A stretch of DNA of 64,000 nucleotides from Candidatus Bathyarchaeota archaeon (GCA_007050895.1 SMYP01000181.1:4112-68111), one strand, 5' to 3'; positions 1 through 8,858 are shown, counted from the first letter of the stretch. Numbers and translations are program-made. Notes: generated by a model not told the origin, from the letters alone.

Positions 1-348
1 GCCGACGCCATCGAGATCGTCCCCAAGTCCCTGGCGGAGAACGCCGGGTACGACCCGATCAACACCCTGATCGACCTGCGCTCCGCCCACTCGAAGAAGA
101 AGAGGACGGCGGGCATCAACCTGAGGACCGGCAAGGTGGACGACATGATCAAGATCAACGTCATCGAGCCCCTCAGGGTGGGGACCCAGGCCATCGACTC
201 GGCCACCGACGTTGCCATCATGATACTGCGCATCGACGACGTGATCGCATCCAAGGGCGTCTCCCAGGCGGAGATGGCCGCGGCCGCGGCCGCCGCACAG
301 GGCGGTGGCATGGGCGGTGGCATGGGCGGCATGCCCGGGATGATGTGA
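1..348 (+). CDS. thermosome subunit (group II chaperonin), C-terminal part only
   Basis: The reading frame is open from the window edge, so the N-terminal three quarters lie outside. The visible 115 residues match the end of an archaeal thermosome: the [12 protein letters not shown] segment and [11 protein letters not shown], followed by a flexible Ala/Gly/Met tail ending in [10 protein letters not shown]. Thermosomes are ATP-driven double-ring protein-folding chambers in the cytosol. The same segments recur in the next gene with clear differences, so the two are paralogous subunits and may form a hetero-oligomer. The gap to that gene is 39 nt with a ribosome binding site in it, so co-transcription is likely. 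Confidence 0.95.
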   Translation, partial: ADAIEIVPKSLAENAGYDPINTLIDLRSAHSKKKRTAGINLRTGKVDDMIKINVIEPLRVGTQAIDSATDVAIMILRIDDVIASKGVSQAEMAAAAAAAQGGGMGGGMGGMPGMM

Positions 349-387
349 CCTTAGGAGACAAGGAAGGAGAACAAGGAGGAATGAAAG

Positions 388-2022
388 ATGATGGGAGGAC
401 AGACCCCGATACTCATCCTCAAGGAGGGTACGAGCCGCGAGAAGGGTCGCGGTGCCCACCAGAACAACATCGCGGCGGCCAAGGCCATCGCCGACGCCAT
501 CCGCAGCACCCTGGGCCCCCGCGGCATGGACAAGATGCTCGTCGACTCCATGGGGGACGTCGTCATCACCAACGACGGCGTCACCATCCTCAAGGAGATC
601 GACGTGGAACACCCCGCCGCCAAGATGCTGGTGGAGGTGGCCAAGACCCAGGACGCCGAGTGCGGCGACGGGACCACCACCTCCGTCGTGCTGGCGGGCG
701 AGCTGCTGAAGAAGGCCGAGGAGCTCCTGGAGGCCAACGTGCATCCCACGGTGATCGCCTCGGGCTACCGCATGGCAGCCGAGAGGTCCCTGGACATCCT
801 GGAGAAGAACTCTCTCAAGATATCCGTCAAGGACACCAAGAAGCTGAAGCGGATCGCCTCCACGGCACTGCGCTCCAAGATAGCCGACCAGGCGGGCGAG
901 ATGCTCTCGGACATCTCGGTACAGGCCGTCAAGGCCGTCGCCGAGCGCCGCGGCAGCCGCTACGTGGTCGACGTGGACAACATCCAGGTGGTCAAGAAGC
1001 AGGGCGGTTCCATCAACGACACCGAGCTCATCGAGGGCGTCATCCTCGACAAGGAGCCGGTGCACTCCGCCATGCCCCACACGGTCGAGGACCCCAGGAT
1101 AGCCCTGCTCGACTCCTCGCTGGAGATCAAGAAGACCGAGGTCGACGCCAAGATCCAGATCCGTGACCCCACCCAGCTCCAGGCGTTCCTGGACCAGGAG
1201 GAGGCCACGCTGAAGGGCATGGTGGACGCCGTCGTGAAGGTCGGCGCCAACGTGGTGTTCTGCCAGAAGGGCATCGACGACCTGGCCCAGCACTACATGG
1301 CCAAGGCGGGCATCTACGCCGTCCGCCGCGTCAAGAAGTCGGACATGGAGAAGCTGGCCAAGGCAACCGGCGGCAAGATCGTCACCGACCTGGACGACCT
1401 GACCAAGAGCGTCCTCGGCACCGCTGGCAAGGTGGAGCTCCGTTCCATCGCCGGCGACGAGATGACCTTCGTGTCCGGCTGCAAGAAGGCCACCGCGGTC
1501 TCCATCCTGCTGAGGGGCGGCACCGAGCACATCGTCGACGAGATGGAGCGCTCGCTGCACGACGCCCTCTCGGTCGTGGCCGTGGCCATCGAGGACGGAC
1601 GCATCTCCGCCGGCGGGGGCGCCTCCGCCATCGAGATCGCCCTAAAGCTGCGTGATTACGCCGCCACCGTGGGTGGACGCGAACAGATGGCCATCGACGC
1701 CTTCGCCGATGCGGTGGAGATCGTCCCCAAGACGCTGGCCGAGAACGCGGGCCTTGACCCCATCAACGCCATCCTGGACCTGCGCCAGGCCCACAAGAAG
1801 GGCCAGAAGTACGCGGGCCTGAACGTGTACAACGGGAAGGTCGTCAACATGGTGGAGGCCGAGGTCATCGAGCCGCTCCGCGTGGGCAACCAGGCCATCC
1901 AGTCGGCCACCGAGGCCGCCGTGATGATCCTGCGCATCGACGACGTCATCGCCGCCAAGGCGGGCGGTGGCGGACCCGGCGGTGGCATGCCCGGCGGCAT
2001 GGGCGACGACATGGACTACTAG
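388..2022 (+). CDS. thermosome subunit (group II chaperonin), complete
   Basis: A 544-residue chaperonin of full family length. Visible signatures are GPRGMDKML (about residues 43-51), NDGVTIL (62-68), the ATP-site GDGTTTS (93-99), the GGGAS segment before the last third, and a Gly/Met-rich tail ending DDMDY. Group II chaperonins fold cytosolic proteins without a separate GroES lid. The start at 388 lies 7 nt after GGAGGA (375-380); a second ATG follows directly. It is probably the second gene of a two-gene thermosome operon. A G-run/C-run hairpin and a pyrimidine tract follow the stop. Confidence 0.97.
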   Translation: MMGGQTPILILKEGTSREKGRGAHQNNIAAAKAIADAIRSTLGPRGMDKMLVDSMGDVVITNDGVTILKEIDVEHPAAKMLVEVAKTQDAECGDGTTTSVVLAGELLKKAEELLEANVHPTVIASGYRMAAERSLDILEKNSLKISVKDTKKLKRIASTALRSKIADQAGEMLSDISVQAVKAVAERRGSRYVVDVDNIQVVKKQGGSINDTELIEGVILDKEPVHSAMPHTVEDPRIALLDSSLEIKKTEVDAKIQIRDPTQLQAFLDQEEATLKGMVDAVVKVGANVVFCQKGIDDLAQHYMAKAGIYAVRRVKKSDMEKLAKATGGKIVTDLDDLTKSVLGTAGKVELRSIAGDEMTFVSGCKKATAVSILLRGGTEHIVDEMERSLHDALSVVAVAIEDGRISAGGGASAIEIALKLRDYAATVGGREQMAIDAFADAVEIVPKTLAENAGLDPINAILDLRQAHKKGQKYAGLNVYNGKVVNMVEAEVIEPLRVGNQAIQSATEAAVMILRIDDVIAAKAGGGGPGGGMPGGMGDDMDY

Positions 2023-2029
2023 GCGGGAC

Positions 2030-2060
2030 GGGGGGGCCGACCCCCCTCCCCCCTTCTCCC
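2030..2060 (+). terminator. hairpin and pyrimidine tract after the thermosome operon
   Basis: Seven G (2030-2036) and six C (2041-2046) can pair across a 4-nt loop, followed by a C/T-rich stretch with a run of five T. It lies between two convergent genes. Terminator function is inferred from position and form. Confidence 0.45.
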
Positions 2061-2096
2061 TTTTTCTTCATCCAGCAGCGCCCAGCTTGAGCCCTG

Positions 2097-2690
2097 TCAC
2101 CGGTGGCCGCACCTGCCCACCAGGGGAACGAAGACGCATCCTCCCAGGCCCTCCCTCCTGAACCTGTCACCATCGCGGGTGATGCGGACCAGCTCCTGCA
2201 CGTAGCCTCCCCCCACCGGGATGAGCAGCATCCCGCCCTCCGCCAGGTCCTCCAGCATGGGCTCGGGCACCTCGGGTGCGCCGCAGGCCACGGAGATGCG
2301 GTCGTAGGGGGCGTGCTCGTGCCATCCGCAGGACCCGTCCCCCACCAGCACGGTGACGCGGTCCGATAGGCCCGAGGCCTCAAGGCTCGCCCGTGCCCGC
2401 TCCGCCAACGGTTCGAGCCTCTCCACGGAGTAGACGTGCCCGGTGGGGCCCACCACTTGTGCCATCACCGCCGCGTGGTAACCAGAGCCCCCGCCCACCT
2501 CCAGCACCCGCTGGCCCTCCTTCGCCCGCATGGCCTCCACCATGATGGCCACCATGTGCGGGGCGGAAATGGTCTGCCCGAGCCCGATGTCCAGGGGATG
2601 GTCCGCGTAGGCCGCATGACGCATCGACTCTGGCACGAAGCGCTCCCGCTCAACGGCGAGCATCGCCCGGCCCACGGCCTCGGTCTTCAC
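2097..2690 (-). CDS. pcm: protein-L-isoaspartate O-methyltransferase
   Basis: SAM-dependent repair enzyme that methylates isoaspartyl residues in damaged proteins. The PCMT signatures are present: GQTISAPHMVA (substrate loop), the SAM-binding glycine motif VLEVGGGSGYH and VGDGSCGW. The first in-frame canonical start is a GTG at 2690, giving 197 aa. However, 22 upstream codons without a stop (2756 to 2691) encode FQEQRRDLLNHLERSGY, which fits the usual N-terminus of the family. An excellent Shine-Dalgarno (GAGGAGGT, complement of 2764-2771) sits 7 nt before a GTC codon at 2756, where a GTG would be expected. The real start is therefore uncertain. It converges with the thermosome gene. Confidence 0.92.
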   Translation of the reverse strand: MKTEAVGRAMLAVERERFVPESMRHAAYADHPLDIGLGQTISAPHMVAIMVEAMRAKEGQRVLEVGGGSGYHAAVMAQVVGPTGHVYSVERLEPLAERARASLEASGLSDRVTVLVGDGSCGWHEHAPYDRISVACGAPEVPEPMLEDLAEGGMLLIPVGGGYVQELVRITRDGDRFRREGLGGCVFVPLVGRCGHR

Positions 2691-2834
2691 GTAGCCCGAC
2701 CGCTCCAGGTGATTCAGCAGGTCCCTCCTCTGCTCCTGGAACGTGCCTCGCCGGACGGTCCCAACCTCCTCTGGCCATCAAGGGGCCGGATAGCTCAAAA
2801 CCTTTGGGGTGGCACTTTCAACCAATCCGGAAGG

Positions 2835-2841
2835 TTTAAAT
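2835..2841 (+). promoter_or_regulatory. TATA box of the PKD-domain gene
   Basis: TTTAAAT stands out in GC-rich sequence 64 bp before the next start codon. It predicts a transcript beginning near 2862-2866 with a leader of about 40 nt. Confidence 0.5.
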
Positions 2842-2904
2842 CGAAGGATGTGGTTCAAAAGTCCCGGCCCAGAGCCAGTAATCCATGGATTCGGGGGATA
2901 CTGA

Positions 2905-4638
2905 ATGATGCGCAAGCGGCACCTAATCTGCCTACTCATCCTGGTCATCGGTCTCGCGATAATCGTGGCCGCCGAGGTCGCGGCCGCGGACGAGCTGGAG
3001 ATATTCGCTGGCCAGGACAAGAACGGTAGGGTCAACGTCGCGGTGGACTTCGCCGATGCCAGGATAACCAAGCCCAATCCCCTGGACCCCGAGAGGACCT
3101 ACACCTTCTCTTGGGACTTCGACGGTGCCACGGATTCCAACCTGGACGGTGACAAGACCAACGACGCCCAGAGCTACGAGCAGTTCACCACGTGGACCTA
3201 CACGAAGCCGGGCAAGTTCCTTGTGACGCTCACGGTCACGGACGGTTTCAACAAGGCCACGTCCACCCTGACCGTCAACATCCGGGAGAACACACCCCCC
3301 GAGATATTCGTCAACGAGACGGAGCAGGTCTACAAGGAGGTGGAGCACATCTTCTACGCCGACGCCGTGGACGACAACGCCCAGCCACACCTGCTCCGAT
3401 GGCACTGGGAGTTCGGCGACGGTGTCACGGCCGACGACCCACCGCCTGTGGCCCACACCTTCCTGGCCGCCCGGGTCTACGAGGTCAAGGTCAGGGTGAC
3501 CGACCCCGAGAACGCCATGGCCGAGGAGACCATACTGGTGAACGTGGTGGAGAAGCCCGGAGAGATGGCCACCCTCTACCAGGTCAACGGCGGCAAGATA
3601 TCCCAGAAGGGCAAGCAGATACGGGAGGACGGCTACATCGTCTACAAGCTCCCCATCCGTGCCAGGCACGACGTGGAGATCAAGGTGGACGTGGGCGACA
3701 CCTCGCCCCCCGTGGCCGTCCTGGTCTTCGACAACGAGGACGCGTTCCTGGACTACGAGGTCGGCGTGGGAGGCACTTGGAACGGAGACCTGTCCAGGGA
3801 GTCCCTGGACTACGAGCATAAGATATCCTTCAAGTCGGACGAGGACACGGACATGTACGTCGTCGTCGACAACGGGTACCAGGTGGGCGGCTTCGGCAGC
3901 CTCGGTGGCATGGCCACCGTCGACGTGGACATCAAGGACGTGGACTACGGGAAGTGGTACGTGGACATCCCTCCCTTCGTCATCTACGTCATCATCGCCG
4001 CCGTCGTGGTCGTCTTCGGCATATTCCTGTTCATGAGGGTCATGGAGATGCAGGCGGAGCGCCAGCAGCGCGTGGCCGCCCTCCAGCACACCAAGGTCCA
4101 GAAGGACGTGGCGGTCAGTTCGCTCCGCTCGTTCCTTGATAACCCGGAGGCCGTCACGGTACAGGAATCCGAACGTGCCAAGTACCAGGCGCGACCGCCC
4201 CCGCCGGGGGCCTTCCCCGCCGCCGCACGGGGAGGACCCGGAGGGCCTCCCCCGGGAGGACGGCCGATGGGACCTCCTGGAGGACCACCCCAGAGGGGTC
4301 CACCGGGAGGGCCACCCCAGAGGGGACCGCCGGGAGGACCACCCCAGCGGGGTCCGCCAGGAGGGCCGCCGCAGAGGGGACCGCCCCCGGGACCCGCCCC
4401 CGAGGAGGCACCTGCCGCCGAGACCGAGGAGGCACCCGCCGAGGAACCGGCACAGGAGGAGCCAGAGGCCCCGGAGGTCATCGAGGCCCCGGCCCCTCCC
4501 GTCGTCGATGCGCCGGACGTGGGGAAGGATTTCGCCGCCCCGGAGATCGTCGAGAGCCAGGGCCCCGTATACATGACCACCGAGCAGCCCAAGCGCATCA
4601 GCGGCTTCGATTCCGAAGAGGAGTCGGAAGAGGAGTGA
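2905..4638 (+). CDS. membrane-anchored PKD-domain protein with Pro/Gly-rich cytoplasmic tail
   Basis: A 577-aa protein with a signal sequence (residues 1-28). Two PKD-type beta domains follow outside the cell, with typical YTFSWDFDG and WHWEFGDG motifs, then another beta-rich part. One transmembrane segment lies near residues 352-375 (FVIYVIIAAVVVVFGIFLFM). The cytoplasmic tail has four GGPPQRGPP repeats and a highly acidic, Ala/Glu/Pro-rich end. PKD domains usually mediate adhesion or protein contact. The Pro-rich tail suggests an inside-facing binding platform, which is inference. Start chosen at the first of two adjacent ATG codons. No specific function is recognised. Confidence 0.85.
   Translation: MMRKRHLICLLILVIGLAIIVAAEVAAADELEIFAGQDKNGRVNVAVDFADARITKPNPLDPERTYTFSWDFDGATDSNLDGDKTNDAQSYEQFTTWTYTKPGKFLVTLTVTDGFNKATSTLTVNIRENTPPEIFVNETEQVYKEVEHIFYADAVDDNAQPHLLRWHWEFGDGVTADDPPPVAHTFLAARVYEVKVRVTDPENAMAEETILVNVVEKPGEMATLYQVNGGKISQKGKQIREDGYIVYKLPIRARHDVEIKVDVGDTSPPVAVLVFDNEDAFLDYEVGVGGTWNGDLSRESLDYEHKISFKSDEDTDMYVVVDNGYQVGGFGSLGGMATVDVDIKDVDYGKWYVDIPPFVIYVIIAAVVVVFGIFLFMRVMEMQAERQQRVAALQHTKVQKDVAVSSLRSFLDNPEAVTVQESERAKYQARPPPPGAFPAAARGGPGGPPPGGRPMGPPGGPPQRGPPGGPPQRGPPGGPPQRGPPGGPPQRGPPPGPAPEEAPAAETEEAPAEEPAQEEPEAPEVIEAPAPPVVDAPDVGKDFAAPEIVESQGPVYMTTEQPKRISGFDSEEESEEE
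4279..4386 (+). repeat. four 27-bp tandem repeats inside the PKD-protein gene
   Basis: Each unit encodes GGPPQRGPP. Units differ mostly at third codon positions, so the peptide rather than the DNA is conserved. The repeat sits in the cytoplasmic tail. Confidence 0.85.
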
Positions 4639-4654
4639 GCAAGGGGGCCTGAGG

Positions 4655-6043
4655 ATGCCCCTCCAGTCCGCCACCGGTGGTCCGGCGACCAGATCTACCC
4701 CGAGGCGCCTTGCCGTCGTGGGCACGGGCTACGTGGGTCTCGTCACAGCCCTCGCGTTCGCCGAGCACGGCAACCACGTCAGGTGCGTGGACGTGATACC
4801 GGAACGGGTCGAGGCCATCTCCAAAGGCAGGGCTCCCTTCTACGAGCCGGGCGTGGCGGAGGCGTTGGCGAGGCACGTGTCCGAGGGCAGGGTGGCGGCC
4901 ACGACGGACACGACCAGTGCCGTGGAGGCCTCCGACGCGACCTTCCTGTGCGTGGGCACGCCCTCGGCCGAGGACGGCTCGTACGACCTCTCCCAGTTGC
5001 GGGCGGCCGCCCGTGACGTGGGCTCCGCCCTGGCCGACCTCGAGCGCCACCACGTGGTGGTGACGAAGAGCACGGTGACCCCCACGGTGAACCGGCAGAC
5101 GGTCCTGCCCGAGCTGGAGGCCACGTCGGGGAAGCGGGCGCCGGGAGGTTTCTCGCTGGTATCCAATCCCGAGTTCCTCAGGGAGGGCTCCGCCCTGAAG
5201 GACGCACTGGAGCCGGACCGCATCGTCCTCGGTCTCATGAAGGGCGACGACGGGGCGGAGACGCTCCTCAGGGAGATCTACGGACCCTTCGACAGGCCCG
5301 TGCTGGTCACCTCGCTGGAGGGCGCCGAGCTGGTGAAGCTGGCATCGAACTCGCTACTGGCCATCAAGGTGGCCTTCGCCAACGAGGTGGCCAACGTCGC
5401 CGCCGCCGTGGGCGCCGACGGCTACCAGGTCCTGGAAGGGGTGGGCATGGACCATCGGCTGGGACCCCACTTCCTCCGCGCGGGCGCGGGTTTCGGCGGG
5501 AGCTGCTTCCCCAAGGACCTGCAGGCCCTGGCGGCCTTCGCGGACTCCATCGACCTGCCCGCCCTCATGCCGAGGGCCGCCCTGGAGCAGAACCAGGTCC
5601 AACCAGGCGTCGTGGCGGCCATGGTGAGGACGGCCCTCGACGGGGATGTGGAGGGGCGGAGGGTCGCCCTCCTCGGCCTGGCGTTCAAGGCCGACACCGA
5701 CGACGTGCGCGAGACCAGGGCGCTCCCCATCTACAGCCTGCTGGTGGGGTGGGGGGCCAACGTGGTGTGCCACGATCCCCGGGCGGGACCCGCCTTCGAG
5801 CGACTGGCGGTCCAGGAGGGCCTCCCCCGGCCCGAGATCGCCCCGGACGTCAGCTCCGCCCTAGAGGGAGCGGAGGCGGCGATAATCCAGACGGAATGGC
5901 GGGAGTACAGGGAGCTGGGACCCGACCGGTTCGTGTCGCTGATGGCGCGACCCCTGGTGGTCGACGGGCGGAGGGCTCTGGACCCCGAGAAGATGCGGCG
6001 GGGGGGCGTTACCTACCTGGGCATCGGTCATCCCGCGCCGTGA
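4655..6043 (+). CDS. UDP-glucose 6-dehydrogenase family nucleotide-sugar dehydrogenase
   Basis: Oxidises a UDP- or GDP-sugar to the uronic acid with two NAD+, feeding polysaccharide or glycoprotein glycan synthesis. Visible features in the 462 aa: NAD-binding GTGYVG (residues 23-28), NPEFLREGSA (171-180), the KLASNSLLAIKVAFANE helix, the catalytic cysteine in GGSCFPKD (Cys284), and FKADTDDVRET (344-354). About 17 residues precede the Rossmann fold, so a later start is possible. It begins 16 nt after the PKD gene. Uronic acids are common in archaeal N-glycans, and the many surface proteins here would use them; that link is inference. Substrate (UDP-glucose, UDP-GlcNAc or GDP-mannose type) cannot be fixed from sequence reading. 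Confidence 0.93.
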   Translation: MPLQSATGGPATRSTPRRLAVVGTGYVGLVTALAFAEHGNHVRCVDVIPERVEAISKGRAPFYEPGVAEALARHVSEGRVAATTDTTSAVEASDATFLCVGTPSAEDGSYDLSQLRAAARDVGSALADLERHHVVVTKSTVTPTVNRQTVLPELEATSGKRAPGGFSLVSNPEFLREGSALKDALEPDRIVLGLMKGDDGAETLLREIYGPFDRPVLVTSLEGAELVKLASNSLLAIKVAFANEVANVAAAVGADGYQVLEGVGMDHRLGPHFLRAGAGFGGSCFPKDLQALAAFADSIDLPALMPRAALEQNQVQPGVVAAMVRTALDGDVEGRRVALLGLAFKADTDDVRETRALPIYSLLVGWGANVVCHDPRAGPAFERLAVQEGLPRPEIAPDVSSALEGAEAAIIQTEWREYRELGPDRFVSLMARPLVVDGRRALDPEKMRRGGVTYLGIGHPAP

Positions 6044-6048
6044 CGGTC

Positions 6049-6420
6049 TCATTCCATGGCGTTGCGGAGGTGGGCCGCCGTGGCCAGCACGTCGGGTATC
6101 ATCCCACCGACCTCGACCGTCCTGGCCATGACCACCACCAGGATGGAGTGGTCGTCGATGGCCGTGGTCATGATGTAGTGCTGGTCGGCCACGATGATGA
6201 CGGTCCGGGCCTCCTCGTTCTCCACGGACTCCATGACCAGCTCCCCGATACCCTGCATGAAGGCCGTCCGCAGGGCCAGCACGTCCAGGTCTACCCTGGC
6301 CGGCAGGTCGGAGGCCAGGGGCACCCCGTCCCGGCTTATCACGGTGGAGGCGACGACGCCATTGGTCTCCCTGAGCTCCCTCAGTATCCCGTGGATGACG
6401 TCATCCCCCGCCGCGACCAT
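6049..6420 (-). CDS. Roadblock/LC7 domain protein
   Basis: About 123 aa covering one Roadblock/LC7 fold: an N-terminal helix, then VVASTVISRDGVPLAS, a long central helix, and the paired strands TVIIVADQHYIMTTAID and ILVVVMA. Family members such as bacterial MglB dimerise and regulate small GTPases. This is the last gene of an operon that begins with such a GTPase, so it is a likely partner or GTPase-activating factor (inference). Start taken as ATG at 6420, six nt after an AGGGGTG; a GTG at 6429 is an alternative. It lies 22 nt downstream of the V4R gene and converges with the dehydrogenase gene. Confidence 0.85.
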   Translation of the reverse strand: MVAAGDDVIHGILRELRETNGVVASTVISRDGVPLASDLPARVDLDVLALRTAFMQGIGELVMESVENEEARTVIIVADQHYIMTTAIDDHSILVVVMARTVEVGGMIPDVLATAAHLRNAME

Positions 6421-6442
6421 CTCCCCCACCCCTGGAAGACCT

Positions 6443-6922
6443 TCAATCTTCCCTCGGGACCAGCATGAACTCGCAGATGCCGTCGCCAGCGCTGATGCAG
6501 CGCTCCTCGGTGCAGCGGTAGCGCCTGCCCGTGAGCGCCGATGTGGTGCCTGCCAGGTACCCCCTCGTCAGATCGCAGGAGGGCTCGCCGGTCTGTCCCA
6601 TGGCCAGGGCCTCCGTGGACCCGTCGCACTCCACGTGGAGCCTCCCACCGGGCTCCTCGGTCACGATAATCCTGCCAAGGCCCATCTCGATCCACAGCGA
6701 GGTCAACGTCTCGGGGAGGGTGAGGTCCCCGTCCACCTCGATGTTTATCTTCCTGGTGACCGCCTCGCCACTGGAGTAACCGATGCGGAAGAGGATCGCG
6801 CCGGCGGCGTCGCGTCCCGCCAGCTCCACGAACTCGTCGTGTAGGCTCTTCAGGATCTGGGTGGGCATGATGAAGAAGGCAGCCTGGATGCTGGCATCGT
6901 CCGCTTCGGCACCCACGCCCAT
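6443..6922 (-). CDS. V4R (Bet3-like) domain protein
   Basis: A 159-aa single-domain protein. It carries the V4R hallmarks: AFFIMP start, a helical middle, LTRGYLAG near residues 118-125, and the C-terminal cysteine pattern CISAGDGICEF. V4R domains bind small hydrophobic ligands or metals in bacterial regulators and share their fold with Bet3 subunits of the eukaryotic TRAPP complex. It starts 3 nt after the preceding gene's stop, with GGAAGGGGG as ribosome binding site. Its role as ligand sensor or GTPase adaptor is inference from the operon. Confidence 0.85.
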   Translation of the reverse strand: MGVGAEADDASIQAAFFIMPTQILKSLHDEFVELAGRDAAGAILFRIGYSSGEAVTRKINIEVDGDLTLPETLTSLWIEMGLGRIIVTEEPGGRLHVECDGSTEALAMGQTGEPSCDLTRGYLAGTTSALTGRRYRCTEERCISAGDGICEFMLVPRED

Positions 6923-6925
6923 CGC

Positions 6926-7951
6926 TCAGCCCCCTTCCAGGTTCAACGGTTCCATCTCCCGCTCTATCAGCTTGAGGTCCTGCTCGCTCAGGGTCGACGG
7001 GCTGATCGTGGCGATGAGTATGGAATCGTAGATGGCGATCTGGTCCCTCACGAGCTGGAGGAACTTGAGCGCGCTGTGGTAGTTGTTCTGGACGATGAGG
7101 TACTCCAGGCCGGTTATCATGACCGTTGCCCGCTCCGCCTTCTTGAGGAAGTCCTCTATCTTGTGGTAGAGCTTGCCCAGCTGGACCGGCTCCACGGCGA
7201 ACTCCTGCTCGGCGTTGGACAGCCAGAGGACGGGGGTTGTGGTCAGGTTGTACGACCTCCGGACCTTGTTGGGGAAGTCCCTGGTGATGCACAGGCCCTG
7301 GTCGCCCTTGGCCAGGGAGTCGACGAAGAGCTTGTAGGCCGCGTCGGGCTCCTCCGCCTCGACCAGGTAGGCCAGGCCCCGTTCCAGGCGGGTCCCCGTG
7401 GAGGATTCCACCGCGGACGCCGCCTCCGCCCGGGCCAGCTCCTCCTGGACGGGCTTGAAGTACTCGGTGCCCAGGGTGATGAGGAAGCACGTCTCCGACC
7501 AGTCGTCGGAGCACTGGAGCTCGTCCACGTTGAACTCCATCCCCGACAGGCCCACCGCCATCCCGGCCAGGTAACCCCGGGTGAAGTGGCACTTCGGCGC
7601 CTGGGGCTTGCCCATCGCCAGGCTCTCCACCGACTCGTGGAACCTGACCTTGATGTGCTCGTCGGAGACCTCCTCGACGGTGATCCTCCCGAGGCCCACG
7701 CCCGCCCACAGGGCGGGGATGGTGTTGGCGATCTCCTCCAGGTCGTCGCACTTCATGCCCATCCGGGTGACCATGCCCTCCCCGCATCGGATGCCGTAGC
7801 GGTAGAGCATGTCGTTGGCCAGGTTCTCACCGCCCTGGATCTCGATCTCGTCCCGAAGGCTCTTCAGGGCGTGACCCGGCATTATGAAGAACGCCATCTG
7901 GAGCGGGTCCTCGCCAGTGTCCTCTTCCACCACGACCAGATCCTGGTCCAT
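6926..7951 (-). CDS. V4R-DUF835 two-domain protein
   Basis: 341 aa with an N-terminal V4R domain (about 18-160; FTRGYLAG at 123-130, closing cysteines at 147 and 155) and a C-terminal DUF835 domain (about 190-336). The latter shows the usual pattern of TRDFPNKVRRSYNL, a TPVLWLS strand, ITGLEYLIVQNN and a final LKLIEREMEPL. DUF835 is an archaeal domain of unknown biochemical role that resembles a degenerate P-loop/KaiC-type fold; that resemblance is from memory. The frame is open further upstream, but the ATG at 7951 has AGGGGGT six nt before it and starts right at the domain. It lies 11 nt after the GTPase stop. Confidence 0.88.
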   Translation of the reverse strand: MDQDLVVVEEDTGEDPLQMAFFIMPGHALKSLRDEIEIQGGENLANDMLYRYGIRCGEGMVTRMGMKCDDLEEIANTIPALWAGVGLGRITVEEVSDEHIKVRFHESVESLAMGKPQAPKCHFTRGYLAGMAVGLSGMEFNVDELQCSDDWSETCFLITLGTEYFKPVQEELARAEAASAVESSTGTRLERGLAYLVEAEEPDAAYKLFVDSLAKGDQGLCITRDFPNKVRRSYNLTTTPVLWLSNAEQEFAVEPVQLGKLYHKIEDFLKKAERATVMITGLEYLIVQNNYHSALKFLQLVRDQIAIYDSILIATISPSTLSEQDLKLIEREMEPLNLEGG

Positions 7952-7962
7952 CCCATTACCCC

Positions 7963-8520
7963 CTATATCGCGTTGATCTTCTTGAAGAAGGTGTACGTGA
8001 GTGTGTTGCCCAGCTCGAGGAAGGACCTCTCCACGTTCTCTCCGGTCTTCGCGGAGGTGAAGTAGAGGCGGGCGTTGTACTTGTCCGCGATGGCCTGGGC
8101 CTCCGACAGGTCGAAGGCGTCCCGGTCCACCAGGTCCACCTTGTTGATGAGGAAGACCAGGGGGACGCTCCCCACAGTCTTCTGGAAGCCCACGGCCCAC
8201 TCCTCCAGGGACTTGATGGTCGCCGGCCGGGTGGCGTCGGAGACCACCAGGCCACCCTCGGCACCCTGGTAGTACACGGGGTGCAGCCTGGAGTACTCCT
8301 TCTGACCGAGGATGTCCCAGATCAGGAGGGAGATGCGGACCTTCATGTCCTGCGACGGATGCTTGAACACCAGGGACTTCTTGGTCACCTTGGTCCCGAT
8401 GGTAGTGATGTACTTGTCGTCGAAGCTGCTGTAGACGTACCGCCTGATGAGGGACGTCTTACCGACGGCCGCATCCCCCAGCAAACAAATCTTCTTGATA
8501 AGCTCCTTTGTCTCCGTCAT
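7963..8520 (-). CDS. Ras/Rab-like small GTPase
   Basis: 185 aa with all guanine-nucleotide motifs: P-loop GDAAVGKT (15-22), switch-II WDILGQ (68-73, closer to WDxxGQ of archaeal and Rab-like forms than DTAGQ), NKVD (126-129) and TSAKTG (155-160). There is no lipidation cysteine at the C-terminus. It heads the operon GTPase, V4R-DUF835, V4R, Roadblock, which suggests a nucleotide switch read by those partners. The start at 8520 leaves an AT-rich TATA-like stretch (TTAATGTA) about 27 bp upstream, so a leaderless message is likely. An ATG at 8550 would add ten residues. Confidence 0.93.
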   Translation of the reverse strand: MTETKELIKKICLLGDAAVGKTSLIRRYVYSSFDDKYITTIGTKVTKKSLVFKHPSQDMKVRISLLIWDILGQKEYSRLHPVYYQGAEGGLVVSDATRPATIKSLEEWAVGFQKTVGSVPLVFLINKVDLVDRDAFDLSEAQAIADKYNARLYFTSAKTGENVERSFLELGNTLTYTFFKKINAI

Positions 8521-8550
8521 ACCCACCAGTGCATGTATTGACCCGGACAT

Positions 8551-8858
8551 ACATTAAGTTTCCCAGCGCTGCCCAGGAAGGGCCAGTGTACGCTGATAAT
8601 CTCGTTATCGAAATAATGCGAATATCCAAGAATCGGTTCTTGGAATTGTGAATACATAATGAAATGAGCGGATATCGCCCTGATTGATGGCAAATCAGGT
8701 AGAACTCTTACGATTTGTAATTCTTCAATGTTGTTCGGCAAAAAATAAATACGTGTAGAGACAAGAATAAATACGTAGGAAGCAGCGGGCCAGGCACAGT
8801 ATGTTAGTGAATTGTTTTGACTCCCTAACATCCTAACCGCCTCCCCCCCCACCTCATC
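8551..8858. other. AT-rich intergenic stretch with several inverted and direct repeats
   Basis: No gene is apparent. The base composition is far more AT-rich than the surroundings. Inverted repeats: GATAA/TTATC (8595-8609), CCAAGAA-TCGG-TTCTTGG (8626-8643), CCTGATT-7 nt-AATCAGG (8679-8699), TGTTAG/CTAACA (8802-8830). The 11-mer AATAAATACGT occurs at 8744 and 8766, exactly 22 bp apart. It could be a regulatory region for the divergent genes, a small structured RNA, or a remnant of imported DNA. Confidence 0.6.

Noticed and set aside
4279..4386. A short CRISPR-like array
   Set aside because: The 27-bp units are contiguous, without spacers, and encode an in-frame peptide repeat.
2932..4725. A 597-aa open frame antisense to the PKD-protein gene
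   Set aside because: Its product is a His/Val/Leu/Gly-rich low-complexity sequence created by codon bias of the real gene on the other strand, which has signal peptide, PKD motifs and a TATA box.
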